Below, in pieces: positions 17,960-27,054 of a DNA stretch of 64,000 nt (its first letter is position 1; each line of letters opens with the position of its first letter). The stretch spans positions 310,001 through 374,000 of the forward strand of contig NZ_JAAIYP010000038.1 in the NCBI RefSeq assembly GCF_011022235.1. The letters run 5' to 3'. The stretch comes from Magnetospirillum aberrantis SpK (lineage in GTDB: Bacteria; Pseudomonadota; Alphaproteobacteria; Rhodospirillales; Magnetospirillaceae). Made by a program: the position numbers and the translations under genes. Below the pieces are notes generated by a model. That model had not been told where the DNA came from. It saw only the letters and a list, made by a program, of their open reading frames with translations, and made no database searches.

Positions 17960-18685
17960 ATGTCTATTTTCAAGCATCACGCCAAGCTGGAAACCAACGT
18001 CTTCTTCCTGGCCGTTGGCATCCTGCTCTCGGTGATCGTCGGCGGCCTGGTCGAGGTCGTGCCGCTGTTCACCATCGAATCGACCATCGAAAAGGTCGAC
18101 GGTGTCCGCCCCTACTCTCCGCTGGAGCAGAAGGGCCGCGACATCTACGTCCGCGAAGGCTGCTACCTGTGCCACAGCCAGATGGTCCGTCCCTTCAAGG
18201 ACGAGGTCGAGCGCTATGGCCATTACAGCCTGGCGGCCGAGTCCAAGTATGACCATCCCTTCCAGTGGGGCTCCAAGCGTACGGGTCCGGACCTCGCCCG
18301 CGTCGGTGGCAAGTACACCAACGACTGGCATGTCCGCCACCTGATCAATCCGCGTGACGTGGTTCCCGAATCCGTCATGCCGGGTTATCCCCATCTCAAG
18401 CGTGAACTCGACTACAGCACCATCGACGCCGACATGAAGGCGCTGCGTGTTGTGGGCGTCCCCTACACGGACGAGCAGATCGCCAACGCCAAGAAGGATC
18501 TGGTCGAACAGGCCACTTCCGACGACGCCAGCGCGGCTGTTGCCGGCCGTTACCCGAAGGCTCGCATGGGTAGCGCCGACGCCAATCCGAAGGTGACCGA
18601 GCTCGACGCCATGGTGGCGTACCTGCAGGTCCTGGGCACCATGGTGGACTTCACCACCGTGAAGCCCGAGAAGATCGCCCGTTAA
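17960..18685 (+). CDS. ccoO: Cytochrome c oxidase cbb3-type, subunit II (monoheme)
   Basis: Membrane-anchored monoheme cytochrome c subunit that passes electrons to CcoN. The 241-residue protein has one N-terminal helix ([21 protein letters not shown]) and the heme-binding CYLCHSQ near residue 70, with Met ligand candidates in SVMPGYP. A GGGGAGGAGG ribosome site overlaps the end of ccoN. Confidence 0.97.
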   Translation: MSIFKHHAKLETNVFFLAVGILLSVIVGGLVEVVPLFTIESTIEKVDGVRPYSPLEQKGRDIYVREGCYLCHSQMVRPFKDEVERYGHYSLAAESKYDHPFQWGSKRTGPDLARVGGKYTNDWHVRHLINPRDVVPESVMPGYPHLKRELDYSTIDADMKALRVVGVPYTDEQIANAKKDLVEQATSDDASAAVAGRYPKARMGSADANPKVTELDAMVAYLQVLGTMVDFTTVKPEKIAR

Positions 18686-18697
18686 GGGGAGCGGAGA

Positions 18698-18859
18698 TTG
18701 CTCGAGACGTTCGTCAACGACGTTCTCCGCCCCCTTTGGGGCCTGTGGATGATGGTTTTGTTCCTCGGGATCGTCTTCTGGGCGTTCCGACCCAAAAACA
18801 AGGGCCGGTTCGAATCCTACGGAGACATCCCGCTTAGGGACGACGACAAGGAGCGCTAA
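18698..18859 (+). CDS. ccoQ: Cytochrome oxidase cbb3-type, CcoQ subunit
   Basis: A 53-residue single-helix protein between ccoO and ccoP that stabilises the cbb3 complex. It starts with TTG at 18698 (GGGGAGCGGAGA upstream), reads MLETFVNDVLRPLWGLWMMV, then the helix end LFLGIVFWAFRPKNKG, and ends DDDKER at the TAA 18857-18859. WAFRPKNKGRFE is characteristic of CcoQ. It is easily missed because of its length and TTG start. Confidence 0.92.
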   Translation: MLETFVNDVLRPLWGLWMMVLFLGIVFWAFRPKNKGRFESYGDIPLRDDDKER

Positions 18860-18860
18860 T

Positions 18861-19736
18861 ATGGCTTCCATGGAAAAGGACTCGGTGTCCGGTCAGTACA
18901 CGACCGGTCACGAGTGGGACGGCATCCGGGAGTTGAACACTCCGTTGCCGAAATGGTGGGTGTACGTGTTCTGGGCCACGGTGATCTGGTCGATCGCCTA
19001 TTGGGTCGCCATGCCCGCTTGGCCGACCATCAACGACTACAGCCGCGGCGTGTTGGGCTATGCCTCGCGCAACGAGCTGGAAAGCGACATCAAGGCGCAG
19101 AAGCAGGCTCGTTCCAAGTTCGAGGCCAAGATCGCCGCCATTTCGGTGGACGACGTGGTCAAGGACAAGGACCTGCGCAACTTCGCCATGACCGGTGGCA
19201 AGGTGCTGTTCAACGACAATTGCGCGCCGTGCCATGGCACCGGCGGCGTCGGTGCTCCCGGCGCCTACCCGAACCTGGCTGACGACGAATGGATCTGGGG
19301 CGGCGAGTTGGCCGACCTCAAGCAGACCATTTCGTTCGGCGTCCGCAACACCAACGAGAACTCGCGCCAGAGCGAGATGCCCAAGTTCGGTGCCGACGGT
19401 CTGTTGACCGCCGAGCAGATCAACCAGGTCGCCGACTATGTCGTCGCCCTGTCGAGCAAGGGTTCGACCGCTGGCCTGCCCGGCGAGGCGATCTTCGCCG
19501 AGCAGTGCGTCGTCTGCCACCAGGACGGCGGCGTGGGCTCGAAGGATGTCGGCTCGCCGGCCCTGAACAACAACATCTGGTTGTTCAAGGGCAGCAAGGA
19601 GCAGGTGAAGCAGGTGGTGATCAATCAGGTCACCAACCCGCAGCACGGCTCCATGCCGGCGTGGTCCGAGCGTCTCGACGAGACCTCGATCAAGATGCTG
19701 ACCGTCTACGTCCACTCGCTGGGCGGCGGTAAGTAA
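18861..19736 (+). CDS. ccoP: Cytochrome c oxidase cbb3-type, subunit III (diheme)
   Basis: Membrane-anchored diheme cytochrome c that receives electrons from soluble cytochromes and feeds CcoO. The 291-residue protein has the helix WWVYVFWATVIWSIAYWVAM near residues 32-51 and two heme motifs, CAPCH and CVVCH, in tandem cytochrome domains. It starts one base after the ccoQ stop and is followed by a strong hairpin. Confidence 0.97.
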   Translation: MASMEKDSVSGQYTTGHEWDGIRELNTPLPKWWVYVFWATVIWSIAYWVAMPAWPTINDYSRGVLGYASRNELESDIKAQKQARSKFEAKIAAISVDDVVKDKDLRNFAMTGGKVLFNDNCAPCHGTGGVGAPGAYPNLADDEWIWGGELADLKQTISFGVRNTNENSRQSEMPKFGADGLLTAEQINQVADYVVALSSKGSTAGLPGEAIFAEQCVVCHQDGGVGSKDVGSPALNNNIWLFKGSKEQVKQVVINQVTNPQHGSMPAWSERLDETSIKMLTVYVHSLGGGK

Positions 19737-19746
19737 GGACCTTAGC

Positions 19747-19766
19747 GGGGCCGGTCCGCCGGCCCC
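19747..19766 (+). terminator. Hairpin after ccoP
   Basis: GGGGCCGG pairs perfectly with CCGGCCCC over a TCCG loop, 10 bases past the ccoP stop. There is no T-run directly behind it. Confidence 0.55.
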
Positions 19767-19824
19767 GTCACCGTCCAGGTTGGGCTTAGGACGGCCCAGG
19801 GGGCTTGGACGGTCAGGTTCGAAT

Positions 19825-19860
19825 GGGGTGCGTTCCTCGCGGAACGCGCCCCATTTTCTT
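19825..19860 (+). terminator. Rho-independent terminator between ccoP and ccoG
   Basis: A long stem, GGGGTGCGTTCC with GGAACGCGCCCC, is followed by ATTTTCTT. It separates ccoNOQP from the ccoGHIS operon. Confidence 0.75.
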
Positions 19861-19886
19861 ATGTGGTGGAACCGCCGCCTCTTTCG

Positions 19887-19900
19887 TTGATCAAGATCAG
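19887..19900. promoter_or_regulatory. FNR box upstream of ccoG
   Basis: TTGAT-CAAG-ATCAG matches the FNR consensus in 9 of 10 half-site positions and lies about 130 bases before the ccoG start, implying the same low-oxygen control as ccoN. Confidence 0.7.
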
Positions 19901-20031
19901 TTTCCCCGTTGGCGACGATGGCCTATGGTGGCCCGCCGCGCCATGCACCATGCGCATGGCATATATTCGAAAACGATGATACATCGCCCCCCATCGCGCG
20001 GGGACGACCGCAGAACCGGAGCACCGCTCAG

Positions 20032-21468
20032 ATGACCCAGGCCGCGCCCAAGCCGACCAAATCCAACGGACTTTATGCCGAGACCGTCACCATTCACCCG
20101 CGCAAGGTCAAAGGCACCTTCCGTTCGGCCAAATGGTGGCTGATGGTGGTGTTGCTGGCCGTCTATCATCTGGCGCCGCTGATTCGCTGGGACCGTGGCC
20201 CGGACGCTCCGTCCCAGGCCATCCTGGCCGACATGGCCGGTCGCCGGGGCTATTTCTTCTTCATCGAGATCTGGCCGCAAGAGGTCTATTACGTGACCGG
20301 CCTGTTGCTGTTCGCGGCCATCGCCTTGTTCTTCATGTCGGCCCTGGCCGGGCGGGTGTGGTGCGGATTCCTGTGCTGGCAAACCGTCTACACCGACCTG
20401 TTCGTGCTGGTCGAACGCTTGGTGGTGGGCGACCGCAACGCCCGCGTCAAGCTGGACCGCGATCCCTGGACCATTGAAAAACTGTGGAAAAAGGGCGCCG
20501 TCCACACGCTCTGGCTGTTGATTTCGCTGACCTGCGGCATCGGCTTCACCCTTTATTTCGACGACGCCTTCGTCACCCTTCGCGACCTTTTCACCCTTCA
20601 GGCCGGCATCGGCACATGGTCGGCCATCGCCATCGTCGGCGGCTCGTGCTACCTGCTGGCCGGCTTCGCCCGTGAACAGGTCTGCCTGTACATGTGCCCC
20701 TATTCGCGGTTCCAGTCGGCGATGTTCGACGAGCATTCGCTGATCATCTCGTACGAGGGCTGGCGCGGCGAACCCCGCGGCCCGGCGCGCAAGGGCCAGG
20801 GCTTCGAGGGACGCGGCCATTGCATCGACTGCAAGATGTGCGTCCAGGCCTGTCCCACCGGCATCGACATCCGCGAGGGATTGCAGATGGCGTGCATCGG
20901 CTGCGGCCTGTGCATCGACGCCTGCAACACCATGATGGACAGGGTCGGGTTGCCTCGAAACCTCATCCGCTACGATTCCAACGCCAACCTGCTGGCCCGC
21001 GAAAAGGGTGAGGCGGCGAAGACAAAGCTGGTGCGGCCGCGCACCATGATCTATACCGCCATCTTGACTGCGGTCGGCGCGGTGATGGTGTTCGCCCTTT
21101 CAACCCGGCACACCGTTGACGTGAACGTGCTGCATGAACGCTCTCCGCTGTTCGTGCAGTTGTCCGACGGCAGCATTCGCAACGGCTACACCTACAAGGT
21201 CCTGAACATGGTCCGACGGGATCGCACGTTTCAGCTTTCCACCAACGGCATCGCCGGCGCCACCGTTCAGGTGGTGGGCGAGACCGATGGCGGGACCCAG
21301 GCCCTGTTGCAGGTGCCGGGCGACGACGTGACGGCGTTCCGCCTGTACGTCACCGCGCCGGAAGCCTCACTCCAGAACTCCAAGACCTCGCTGACGCTCG
21401 TGCTCACCGACATGGCCGACGGCCACGTGGTGCGCTCCGAGACCCTGTTCGCGGGGCCAGGAAGGTGA
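20032..21468 (+). CDS. ccoG: Cytochrome c oxidase accessory protein CcoG (FixG/RdxA)
   Basis: A membrane iron-sulfur protein needed for cbb3 assembly, thought to act in copper reduction or delivery. The 478-residue protein has several N-terminal helices, a WCGFLCWQTVYTDLFVLVER segment, and two 4Fe-4S motifs in HCIDCKMCVQACPTGIDI and CIGCGLCIDACN. The ATG at 20032 is chosen; the longer reading into the FNR-box region lacks conservation. Its TGA overlaps the ccoH ATG. Confidence 0.95.
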   Translation: MTQAAPKPTKSNGLYAETVTIHPRKVKGTFRSAKWWLMVVLLAVYHLAPLIRWDRGPDAPSQAILADMAGRRGYFFFIEIWPQEVYYVTGLLLFAAIALFFMSALAGRVWCGFLCWQTVYTDLFVLVERLVVGDRNARVKLDRDPWTIEKLWKKGAVHTLWLLISLTCGIGFTLYFDDAFVTLRDLFTLQAGIGTWSAIAIVGGSCYLLAGFAREQVCLYMCPYSRFQSAMFDEHSLIISYEGWRGEPRGPARKGQGFEGRGHCIDCKMCVQACPTGIDIREGLQMACIGCGLCIDACNTMMDRVGLPRNLIRYDSNANLLAREKGEAAKTKLVRPRTMIYTAILTAVGAVMVFALSTRHTVDVNVLHERSPLFVQLSDGSIRNGYTYKVLNMVRRDRTFQLSTNGIAGATVQVVGETDGGTQALLQVPGDDVTAFRLYVTAPEASLQNSKTSLTLVLTDMADGHVVRSETLFAGPGR

Positions 21469-21968
21469 TGAACATGGCTGCGACCCGTGAGCGGGGATGG
21501 TGGTATCCCTATATCTTCGTCGGCTGTTTCGTGGTGGTGGTGGGCGTGAACGGCGCCCTCGCCTATTTCGCCACGTCGACCTTCACCGGCCTTGAAACCG
21601 AGGGCGCCTACCAGAAGGGGCTGATCTACAACCAGAACCTGGCCCTGGCCAAGGCCCAGGAAGAACAGGGCTGGACCGCCGACACCACGGTCACGCCGGG
21701 CCAGATCGGCACCGACGGCGCCAAGGTCGAGGTCGCCATCAGCTATCGCGACCGCGACGGCAAGCCGGTCGAGGGACTGGCGGTCGGCATCGACCTGATC
21801 CGCCCCACCGCCAAGGGCCTGGACCACCACGAAGACCTGAAGCCTTTGGGCAAGGGCACCTATGGCGGCACCTTCACCTTGCCGGCCAAGGGAGTGTGGG
21901 ACATGGACGTGGCCGCCACCGGAGTCGGCGTCGGCCATCAGCACGCCCAGCGTTTCGTCATCAAGTGA
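21468..21968 (+). CDS. ccoH: Cytochrome c oxidase accessory protein CcoH (FixH)
   Basis: A 166-residue bitopic membrane protein of the FixH family that is required for cbb3 oxidase assembly. An N-terminal helix (YIFVGCFVVVVGVNGALAYF) is followed by a periplasmic domain with the YQKGLIYNQNLALAKAQEEQ motif typical of FixH. The ATG at 21468 overlaps the ccoG stop (TGATG); an ATG at 21474 is possible. The stop overlaps the ccoI start. Confidence 0.92.
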   Translation: MNMAATRERGWWYPYIFVGCFVVVVGVNGALAYFATSTFTGLETEGAYQKGLIYNQNLALAKAQEEQGWTADTTVTPGQIGTDGAKVEVAISYRDRDGKPVEGLAVGIDLIRPTAKGLDHHEDLKPLGKGTYGGTFTLPAKGVWDMDVAATGVGVGHQHAQRFVIK

Positions 21969-24307
21969 GCGAGCAACGCTTTTGTCGCCATTGCGGTCTG
22001 GCCATCCCGGCGGGATTGGCCGGCGACTTCTGTTGCCGCGGCTGCGAAGGCGCCTATGCCCTGGTCCAGGGATTGGGGCTTGACGGCTATTACCGGCGCC
22101 GGTGCATCGACCCGGCGGCCCGGCCGTTGCGCCCTGACGAGGAAACCCCCGCCCAGCACGATTATTCCGCCCAGGTCATGACCGATGACGACGGTCAGGC
22201 GGTGTTGCATCTGATGGTCGAGGGCATCCACTGCGCCGCCTGCATCTGGCTGATCGAGGCGTTGCTGTCCAAGCAGCCCGGCGTCAGCTGGGCACGGGTC
22301 AACATGACCACAAGACGGCTGGTGGTGCGTTGGGACCCAGCCCAGAACGACGCCTCGACCCTGTTGGATCCGGTGCTGCGGGTCGGCTATCGCCTGGTGC
22401 CTTATGATCCGGCCAAGCTGGGCCGCGAAACCGAGCGGGTCGAGAAGGAATTGCTGCGAGCCATGGCGGTGGCCGGCTTCGCCGCCGGCAACGTCATGTT
22501 GCTGTCGGTGTCGGTGTGGGCCGGCCATTTCAGCTATATGGGCCAGTATACCCGCGACCTGATGCATTGGATTTCGGCGCTGATCGTGCTGCCGGCGGTG
22601 CTTTATTGCGTCCGTCCCTTCGCGCGGTCGGCCATTTCCGCGCTACGCGCCGGGCGCACCAACATGGATGTGCCGATCACGCTGGGCGTGACCCTGGCTT
22701 CGGCCATGTCGCTGGCCGAAACCATCCGCCACGGCGAATACGCCTATTTCGATTCCGCCATCACGCTTTTGTTCTTCCTGCTGATCGGCCGCTACCTCGA
22801 CAGCCGCGCCCGTGGCCGGGCACGTTCCGCCGCCGAACATCTGCTGGCGTTGGACGCGGTGGCGGTCACCGTGCTTGACGACGACGGCACCCAAAGGCTG
22901 GTGCCGCCGGCCCAGGTCGTCGCCGGCGCCACGGTGCTGGTGGCCACCGGCGAGCGCATCGGCGTCGACGGCGTCGTCGCCGACGGGCGCTCGGACGTCG
23001 ACACGGCGCTGATCTCGGGCGAAAGCGTTCCCGTGGCGGTCAAACCCGGCGACAAGGTCTTCGCCGGAACCATCAACCTGTCCGCGCCCTTGCGCCTGAC
23101 CGTCGCCGCCGTCGGCGAACGCACGTTGCTGGCCGAAATCGTGCGCATGATGGAAGTGGCGGAACAGGGACGGGCCAAATACGTCGCCCTGGCCGACCGG
23201 GTCTCGCGCTGGTATGCCCCGGTGGTGCACATGGCGGCGCTGGTCACCTTCCTGGGCTGGGCTTTCGTCATGGACGCACCATGGCAACAGGCGCTGCTGA
23301 ACGCGGTGGCGGTGCTGATCATCACCTGCCCCTGCGCGCTGGCGCTGGCGGTGCCGGTGGTCCAGGTCATCGCCTCGGGCCGGCTGTTGCGTCAGGGTAT
23401 CTTGCTGAAATCGGCGACCGCGCTGGAACGTTTCGCCGACGTCGACACGGTGGTGTTCGACAAGACCGGCACCCTGACCGAAGGCAAGCCGCAACTGATC
23501 CGTGACGGTGCCTGGGACGACGGCCACCTGACCCGCGCCGCCGCCCTGGCCGCCGCCTCGCGTCATCCGCTGGCCCGTGCGCTGGCCGCCGCCGTTCCCG
23601 CCGTGACGGTGGCCGAAGACGTGCGCGAGGAACCGGGTCGCGGCATGGTGTGCGGCGCCACCCGCCTGGGCAGCCGCGCCTGGATCGGCATCGCCGACGA
23701 TTCCCAGGCCATGGGGCCTGAATTGTGGTTGGACGAACCGGACCACGCGCCGGTGCGCTTCGCCTTCGCCGATTCCCCGCGCGCCGACGCCGCCGACGTG
23801 GTGGCCGACCTCAAGCGACGCGGCCTCGCCATCGAGCTGTTGTCCGGCGACCGCGAGACCACCGTGCGCCAACTGGCCGACACCCTGGGCATCGAGACAT
23901 GGCATGCCGCACAGACCCCGGCCGACAAGGTGGCCCGTCTCGAGGCGCTGAAATCCCAGGGCCGGCGCGTGCTGATGGTCGGTGACGGCTTGAACGACGC
24001 CCCCGCCTTGGCCTCGGCCCACGTCTCGGCCTCGCCGTCCTCGGCGGTGGACGTCAGCCAGACCGCCGCCGACGTGGTTTTCCAGGGACACCGCCTGGCG
24101 CCGGTGACCGAAGTGTTGCGTGTGGCCGTCGGATCGCGCCGGCTGGTCACCCAGAATTTCGGTCTGGCGCTGGCCTACAACACTTTCACCGTGCCGCTGG
24201 CGGTGGCCGGATACGTAACGCCATTGATCGCGGCGATTGCCATGTCCACCTCGTCGCTGGTAGTAATTGGCAACGCCCTGCGGCTGTCACGCGGGAGAAC
24301 AGGTTGA
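21965..24307 (+). CDS. ccoI: Copper-translocating P-type ATPase CcoI (FixI)
   Basis: P1B-type ATPase that exports copper for insertion into cbb3 oxidase. The 780-residue protein begins with a Cys-rich segment (CRHCGLAIP..CCRGCEGAY), then an HMA domain with GIHCAACIWLIE, transmembrane helices with the CPC motif (TCPCALALAVPV), the phosphorylated Asp in VFDKTGTLTEGK, and the hinge GDGLNDAPALASA. The GTG start at 21965 overlaps the ccoH stop (GTGA). Confidence 0.95.
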   Translation: MSEQRFCRHCGLAIPAGLAGDFCCRGCEGAYALVQGLGLDGYYRRRCIDPAARPLRPDEETPAQHDYSAQVMTDDDGQAVLHLMVEGIHCAACIWLIEALLSKQPGVSWARVNMTTRRLVVRWDPAQNDASTLLDPVLRVGYRLVPYDPAKLGRETERVEKELLRAMAVAGFAAGNVMLLSVSVWAGHFSYMGQYTRDLMHWISALIVLPAVLYCVRPFARSAISALRAGRTNMDVPITLGVTLASAMSLAETIRHGEYAYFDSAITLLFFLLIGRYLDSRARGRARSAAEHLLALDAVAVTVLDDDGTQRLVPPAQVVAGATVLVATGERIGVDGVVADGRSDVDTALISGESVPVAVKPGDKVFAGTINLSAPLRLTVAAVGERTLLAEIVRMMEVAEQGRAKYVALADRVSRWYAPVVHMAALVTFLGWAFVMDAPWQQALLNAVAVLIITCPCALALAVPVVQVIASGRLLRQGILLKSATALERFADVDTVVFDKTGTLTEGKPQLIRDGAWDDGHLTRAAALAAASRHPLARALAAAVPAVTVAEDVREEPGRGMVCGATRLGSRAWIGIADDSQAMGPELWLDEPDHAPVRFAFADSPRADAADVVADLKRRGLAIELLSGDRETTVRQLADTLGIETWHAAQTPADKVARLEALKSQGRRVLMVGDGLNDAPALASAHVSASPSSAVDVSQTAADVVFQGHRLAPVTEVLRVAVGSRRLVTQNFGLALAYNTFTVPLAVAGYVTPLIAAIAMSTSSLVVIGNALRLSRGRTG

Positions 24308-24480
24308 CCAACCTCTTGATGCTGATCCCCGTCGCCCTGGTCCTGGGCGGCATCGGATTGGTGGCTTTCCTTTGGGCCCTGAAGTCCGGCCAGTTCGACG
24401 ATCTGGACGGTGCCGCCCATCGCATCCTGTTCGAGGATGACGAACCCGGTCCCAAAGACCGGCCTTCCGACCAATCCTGA
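24304..24480 (+). CDS. ccoS: cbb3-type oxidase assembly protein CcoS (FixS)
   Basis: A 58-residue single-helix protein required for cofactor insertion into cbb3 oxidase. It starts with TTG at 24304, overlapping the ccoI stop (TTGA), reads MTNLLMLIPVALVLGGIGLV, and continues AFLWALKSGQFDDLDGAAHR, where the WALKSGQFDDL motif is diagnostic for CcoS. It ends at the TGA 24478-24480. Confidence 0.93.
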   Translation: MTNLLMLIPVALVLGGIGLVAFLWALKSGQFDDLDGAAHRILFEDDEPGPKDRPSDQS

Positions 24481-24491
24481 AAGGGGGCTTG

Positions 24492-25259
24492 GTGAGCGTC
24501 ATGCCGCCCCTGGACTTCGACGACCACAAGACGGACCGCCCCGACGCGCCCGACCTTTCGGCCCCGCCGTGCCGCAATTGCGACGTGGTGCGCGAACTGG
24601 CGTTCTGTGCCGACCTGACCCATGACGAAATCCGCCGTCTGGCCACCGTGCGCTGCCACGCCCAATTGCCGGCGGCGTTCTCGGTGTTCCGCGAGGGGGA
24701 CCCGGCCGACCATGTCTATTCCATCAGCACCGGGGCGGTGAAGCTTTACAAGCTGATGAGCGACGGCCGCCGCCAGATCATCGGCTTCCTGTTCTCGGGC
24801 GACATGTTCGGCCTGGGGCTCGACGGCGGTTATTGCTACACCGCCGAAACCTTGGTCCCCACCCAGTTGTGCCGTTTCACCCACCGCAAGCTCGACACCA
24901 TGATGGACGAGTTCCCGCGGCTGGAGCGCAAGATGTTCACCATGACCGTCAAGGATCTGGTGGCCGCCCAGGAACAGATGCTGTTGCTGGGACGCAAGAC
25001 CGCGCGCGAGAAGGTGGCGACGTTCCTGCTCAAGCTGTCGCGCCGGGCCGCCCAGCAGGGTCAGCCTGCCAGCCCGGTGGCCCTGCCCATGAGCCGGGCC
25101 GACATCGCCGATTATCTGGGCCTGACCATCGAGACGGTGAGCCGCACCTTCACCCAGCTCAAGCGCGAGAACATCATCGGCCTGCCCGACGCGGGCCATG
25201 TGGTGCTGACCGACGAAAGCGCCCTGCGGGAACTGGCCGAAGGAACGGCCAGCGGTTGA
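24492..25259 (+). CDS. fnr: Crp/Fnr family oxygen-responsive regulator (FNR/FnrN type)
   Basis: An oxygen-sensing transcription factor expected to bind TTGAT-N4-ATCAA boxes such as those at 16336 and 19887. The about 255-residue protein has an N-terminal Cys cluster (CRNC followed 8 residues later by C), a further Cys at GGYCYTAE, a cNMP-binding-type beta roll, and a C-terminal helix-turn-helix (SRADIADYLGLTIETVSRTF) with the E-x-x-S-R recognition residues. A GTG at 24492 and an ATG at 24501 are both possible starts; AAGGGGG favours the GTG. It lies directly behind ccoS. Confidence 0.92.
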   Translation: MSVMPPLDFDDHKTDRPDAPDLSAPPCRNCDVVRELAFCADLTHDEIRRLATVRCHAQLPAAFSVFREGDPADHVYSISTGAVKLYKLMSDGRRQIIGFLFSGDMFGLGLDGGYCYTAETLVPTQLCRFTHRKLDTMMDEFPRLERKMFTMTVKDLVAAQEQMLLLGRKTAREKVATFLLKLSRRAAQQGQPASPVALPMSRADIADYLGLTIETVSRTFTQLKRENIIGLPDAGHVVLTDESALRELAEGTASG

Positions 25260-25346
25260 GGGGCGGTATTTAGCGTTTGACTTCGGGGCGACGGGATGAA
25301 AAACCGAGAACCATCCTTGTCCCACCCGCCCCCGAGGGAGACACCG

Positions 25347-26174
25347 TTGAGCACCGAAATCAAGACGAAGCGCCTGACCACCCGCGACATCCGCGCCCGC
25401 AAGGGAAGCGATCCGGTGGTCGTGCTGACCGCCTATACCACGCCCATGGCCCGGCTGCTCGACCCCCATTGCGACATCCTGTTGGTCGGCGATTCGCTGG
25501 GCATGGTGCTGTACGGCATGGAATCCACCCTGGGCGTCAGCCTGGACATGATGATCAACCATGGCCGCGCGGTCATGCGCGGCTCCAGCCGTTCCATGGT
25601 GGTGGTGGACATGCCGTTCGCCAGCTATCAGGAAAGCCGGGAACTGGCATTCCGCAACGCGGCACGGATCATGACCGAGACCGGCTGCGCCGCCGTCAAG
25701 ATGGAAGGCGGACACGAGATGGCCGACACCATCCACTTCCTGACCTCGCGCGGCGTGCCGGTGATGGCCCATATCGGCCTGATGCCGCAGGCGGTCAACA
25801 CCGCCGGCGGTTTCCGCGCCCACGGCCGCACCGAGGACGAGGCGGCGGCCATCCGCGTCGACGCCCGCGCGGTGGCCGACGCCGGCGCCTTTTCCGTGGT
25901 GGTCGAAGGCACCATCGAATCGGTGGCTCGGGCCCTGACCGCCGAAATCGACATTCCCACCATCGGCATCGGCGCCTCGGCCGCCTGCGACGGCCAGGTG
26001 CTGGTCACCGAGGACCTTGTCGGGCTGTTCAACGATTTCACCCCGAAATTCGTCAAGCGCTATGCCGACCTGTCGCCGCAGATCTCGCAAGCCGCGGCCG
26101 ACTACGCCGCCGACGTGAAATCCCGCGCCTTCCCCGGCCCCGAACATTGTTTCGGCGTGCCCAAGCAGAAATAA
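25347..26174 (+). CDS. panB: 3-methyl-2-oxobutanoate hydroxymethyltransferase
   Basis: It catalyses the first committed step of pantothenate synthesis, transferring a hydroxymethyl group from methylene-THF to ketoisovalerate. The TIM-barrel protein is 275 residues. Motifs include [27 protein letters not shown] and [15 protein letters not shown]. The TTG at 25347 has GAGGGAG 6 bases upstream; the ATG at 25296 lacks a good ribosome site and would add an atypical Pro-rich leader. It is 15 bases upstream of panC. Confidence 0.94.
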   Translation: MSTEIKTKRLTTRDIRARKGSDPVVVLTAYTTPMARLLDPHCDILLVGDSLGMVLYGMESTLGVSLDMMINHGRAVMRGSSRSMVVVDMPFASYQESRELAFRNAARIMTETGCAAVKMEGGHEMADTIHFLTSRGVPVMAHIGLMPQAVNTAGGFRAHGRTEDEAAAIRVDARAVADAGAFSVVVEGTIESVARALTAEIDIPTIGIGASAACDGQVLVTEDLVGLFNDFTPKFVKRYADLSPQISQAAADYAADVKSRAFPGPEHCFGVPKQK

Positions 26175-26189
26175 CAAGGACCCATCGCC

Positions 26190-27050
26190 ATGACCCAGAC
26201 CGACACCCTCGACATCGTTCGCAAGGTCGCGGACCTGCGCGCACGGGTGAAATACTGGCGCGACCAGGGATTATCGGTCGCCATGGTGCCGACCATGGGG
26301 GCGCTGCACGACGGCCACCTGACCCTGGTGCGGGCGGCTCTCGAGGCGGCCGACCGGGTGGTGGTGTCGGTGTTCGTCAACCCGACCCAGTTCGGCCCGA
26401 CCGAGGACCTGTCGCGCTATCCCCGACAGGAAGCCACGGACGCCGAGGCGCTGGACGGAATCGGTTGCCACCTGATGTTCGCCCCCACGGTCGAGGAAAT
26501 GTATCCCGACGGTTTCGCGACCACCATTTCGGTCAAAGGTGTTTCCGAACCGTTGGAGGGCGCCTGCCGGCCGGGCCATTTCGACGGCGTCGCCACGGTG
26601 GTCGCCAAGCTGCTGTCGCAATGCGGCCCCGACGTCGCCTTGTTCGGCGAGAAGGATTGGCAGCAATTGGCGGTGATCCGCCGCATGGCCCGCGACCTGG
26701 ACCTGCCGGTGGAAATCCGAGGCGTCCCCACGGTGCGCGAGGCCGACGGGCTGGCACTGTCGTCGCGCAACGCCTATCTGAGCGCCGAACAGCGCGTTCA
26801 GGCGGCAGCACTCCACCGCGCCCTGGTCACGGTGGCCGAAGGCGTCAAGGCCGGCCAGTCCCCCGAGGAACTGTGCCACCGCGCCGCCGCCGAGGTGCTG
26901 GCCGCCGGCTTCGCCCATGTCGACTACATCGAAGTCCGCGACGCCGCCACCATGGCCCCGCTGACCGGAAACGGCCGGCCCGGCCGGGTCCTGGCCGCCG
27001 CCAAGCTGGGCACCACCCGCCTGATCGACAACGTCGCCATCGAGGAATAA
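26190..27050 (+). CDS. panC: Pantoate-beta-alanine ligase
   Basis: It joins pantoate and beta-alanine using ATP, the last step of pantothenate synthesis. The 286-residue protein has the nucleotidyltransferase motif VPTMGALHDGHLTLV, FVNPTQFGPTED, the CRPGHFDGVATVVAKLL segment and the KMSKS-like region around SSRNAYLS. An AACAAGGA ribosome site precedes the ATG. It is in an operon with panB, with the purine permease 5 bases behind. Confidence 0.96.
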   Translation: MTQTDTLDIVRKVADLRARVKYWRDQGLSVAMVPTMGALHDGHLTLVRAALEAADRVVVSVFVNPTQFGPTEDLSRYPRQEATDAEALDGIGCHLMFAPTVEEMYPDGFATTISVKGVSEPLEGACRPGHFDGVATVVAKLLSQCGPDVALFGEKDWQQLAVIRRMARDLDLPVEIRGVPTVREADGLALSSRNAYLSAEQRVQAAALHRALVTVAEGVKAGQSPEELCHRAAAEVLAAGFAHVDYIEVRDAATMAPLTGNGRPGRVLAAAKLGTTRLIDNVAIEE

Positions 27051-27054
27051 GGCC

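Noticed and set aside
24186-26177. A 663-codon minus-strand frame across ccoS, fnr and panB
   Set aside because: Antisense to three recognised genes and no family motifs.
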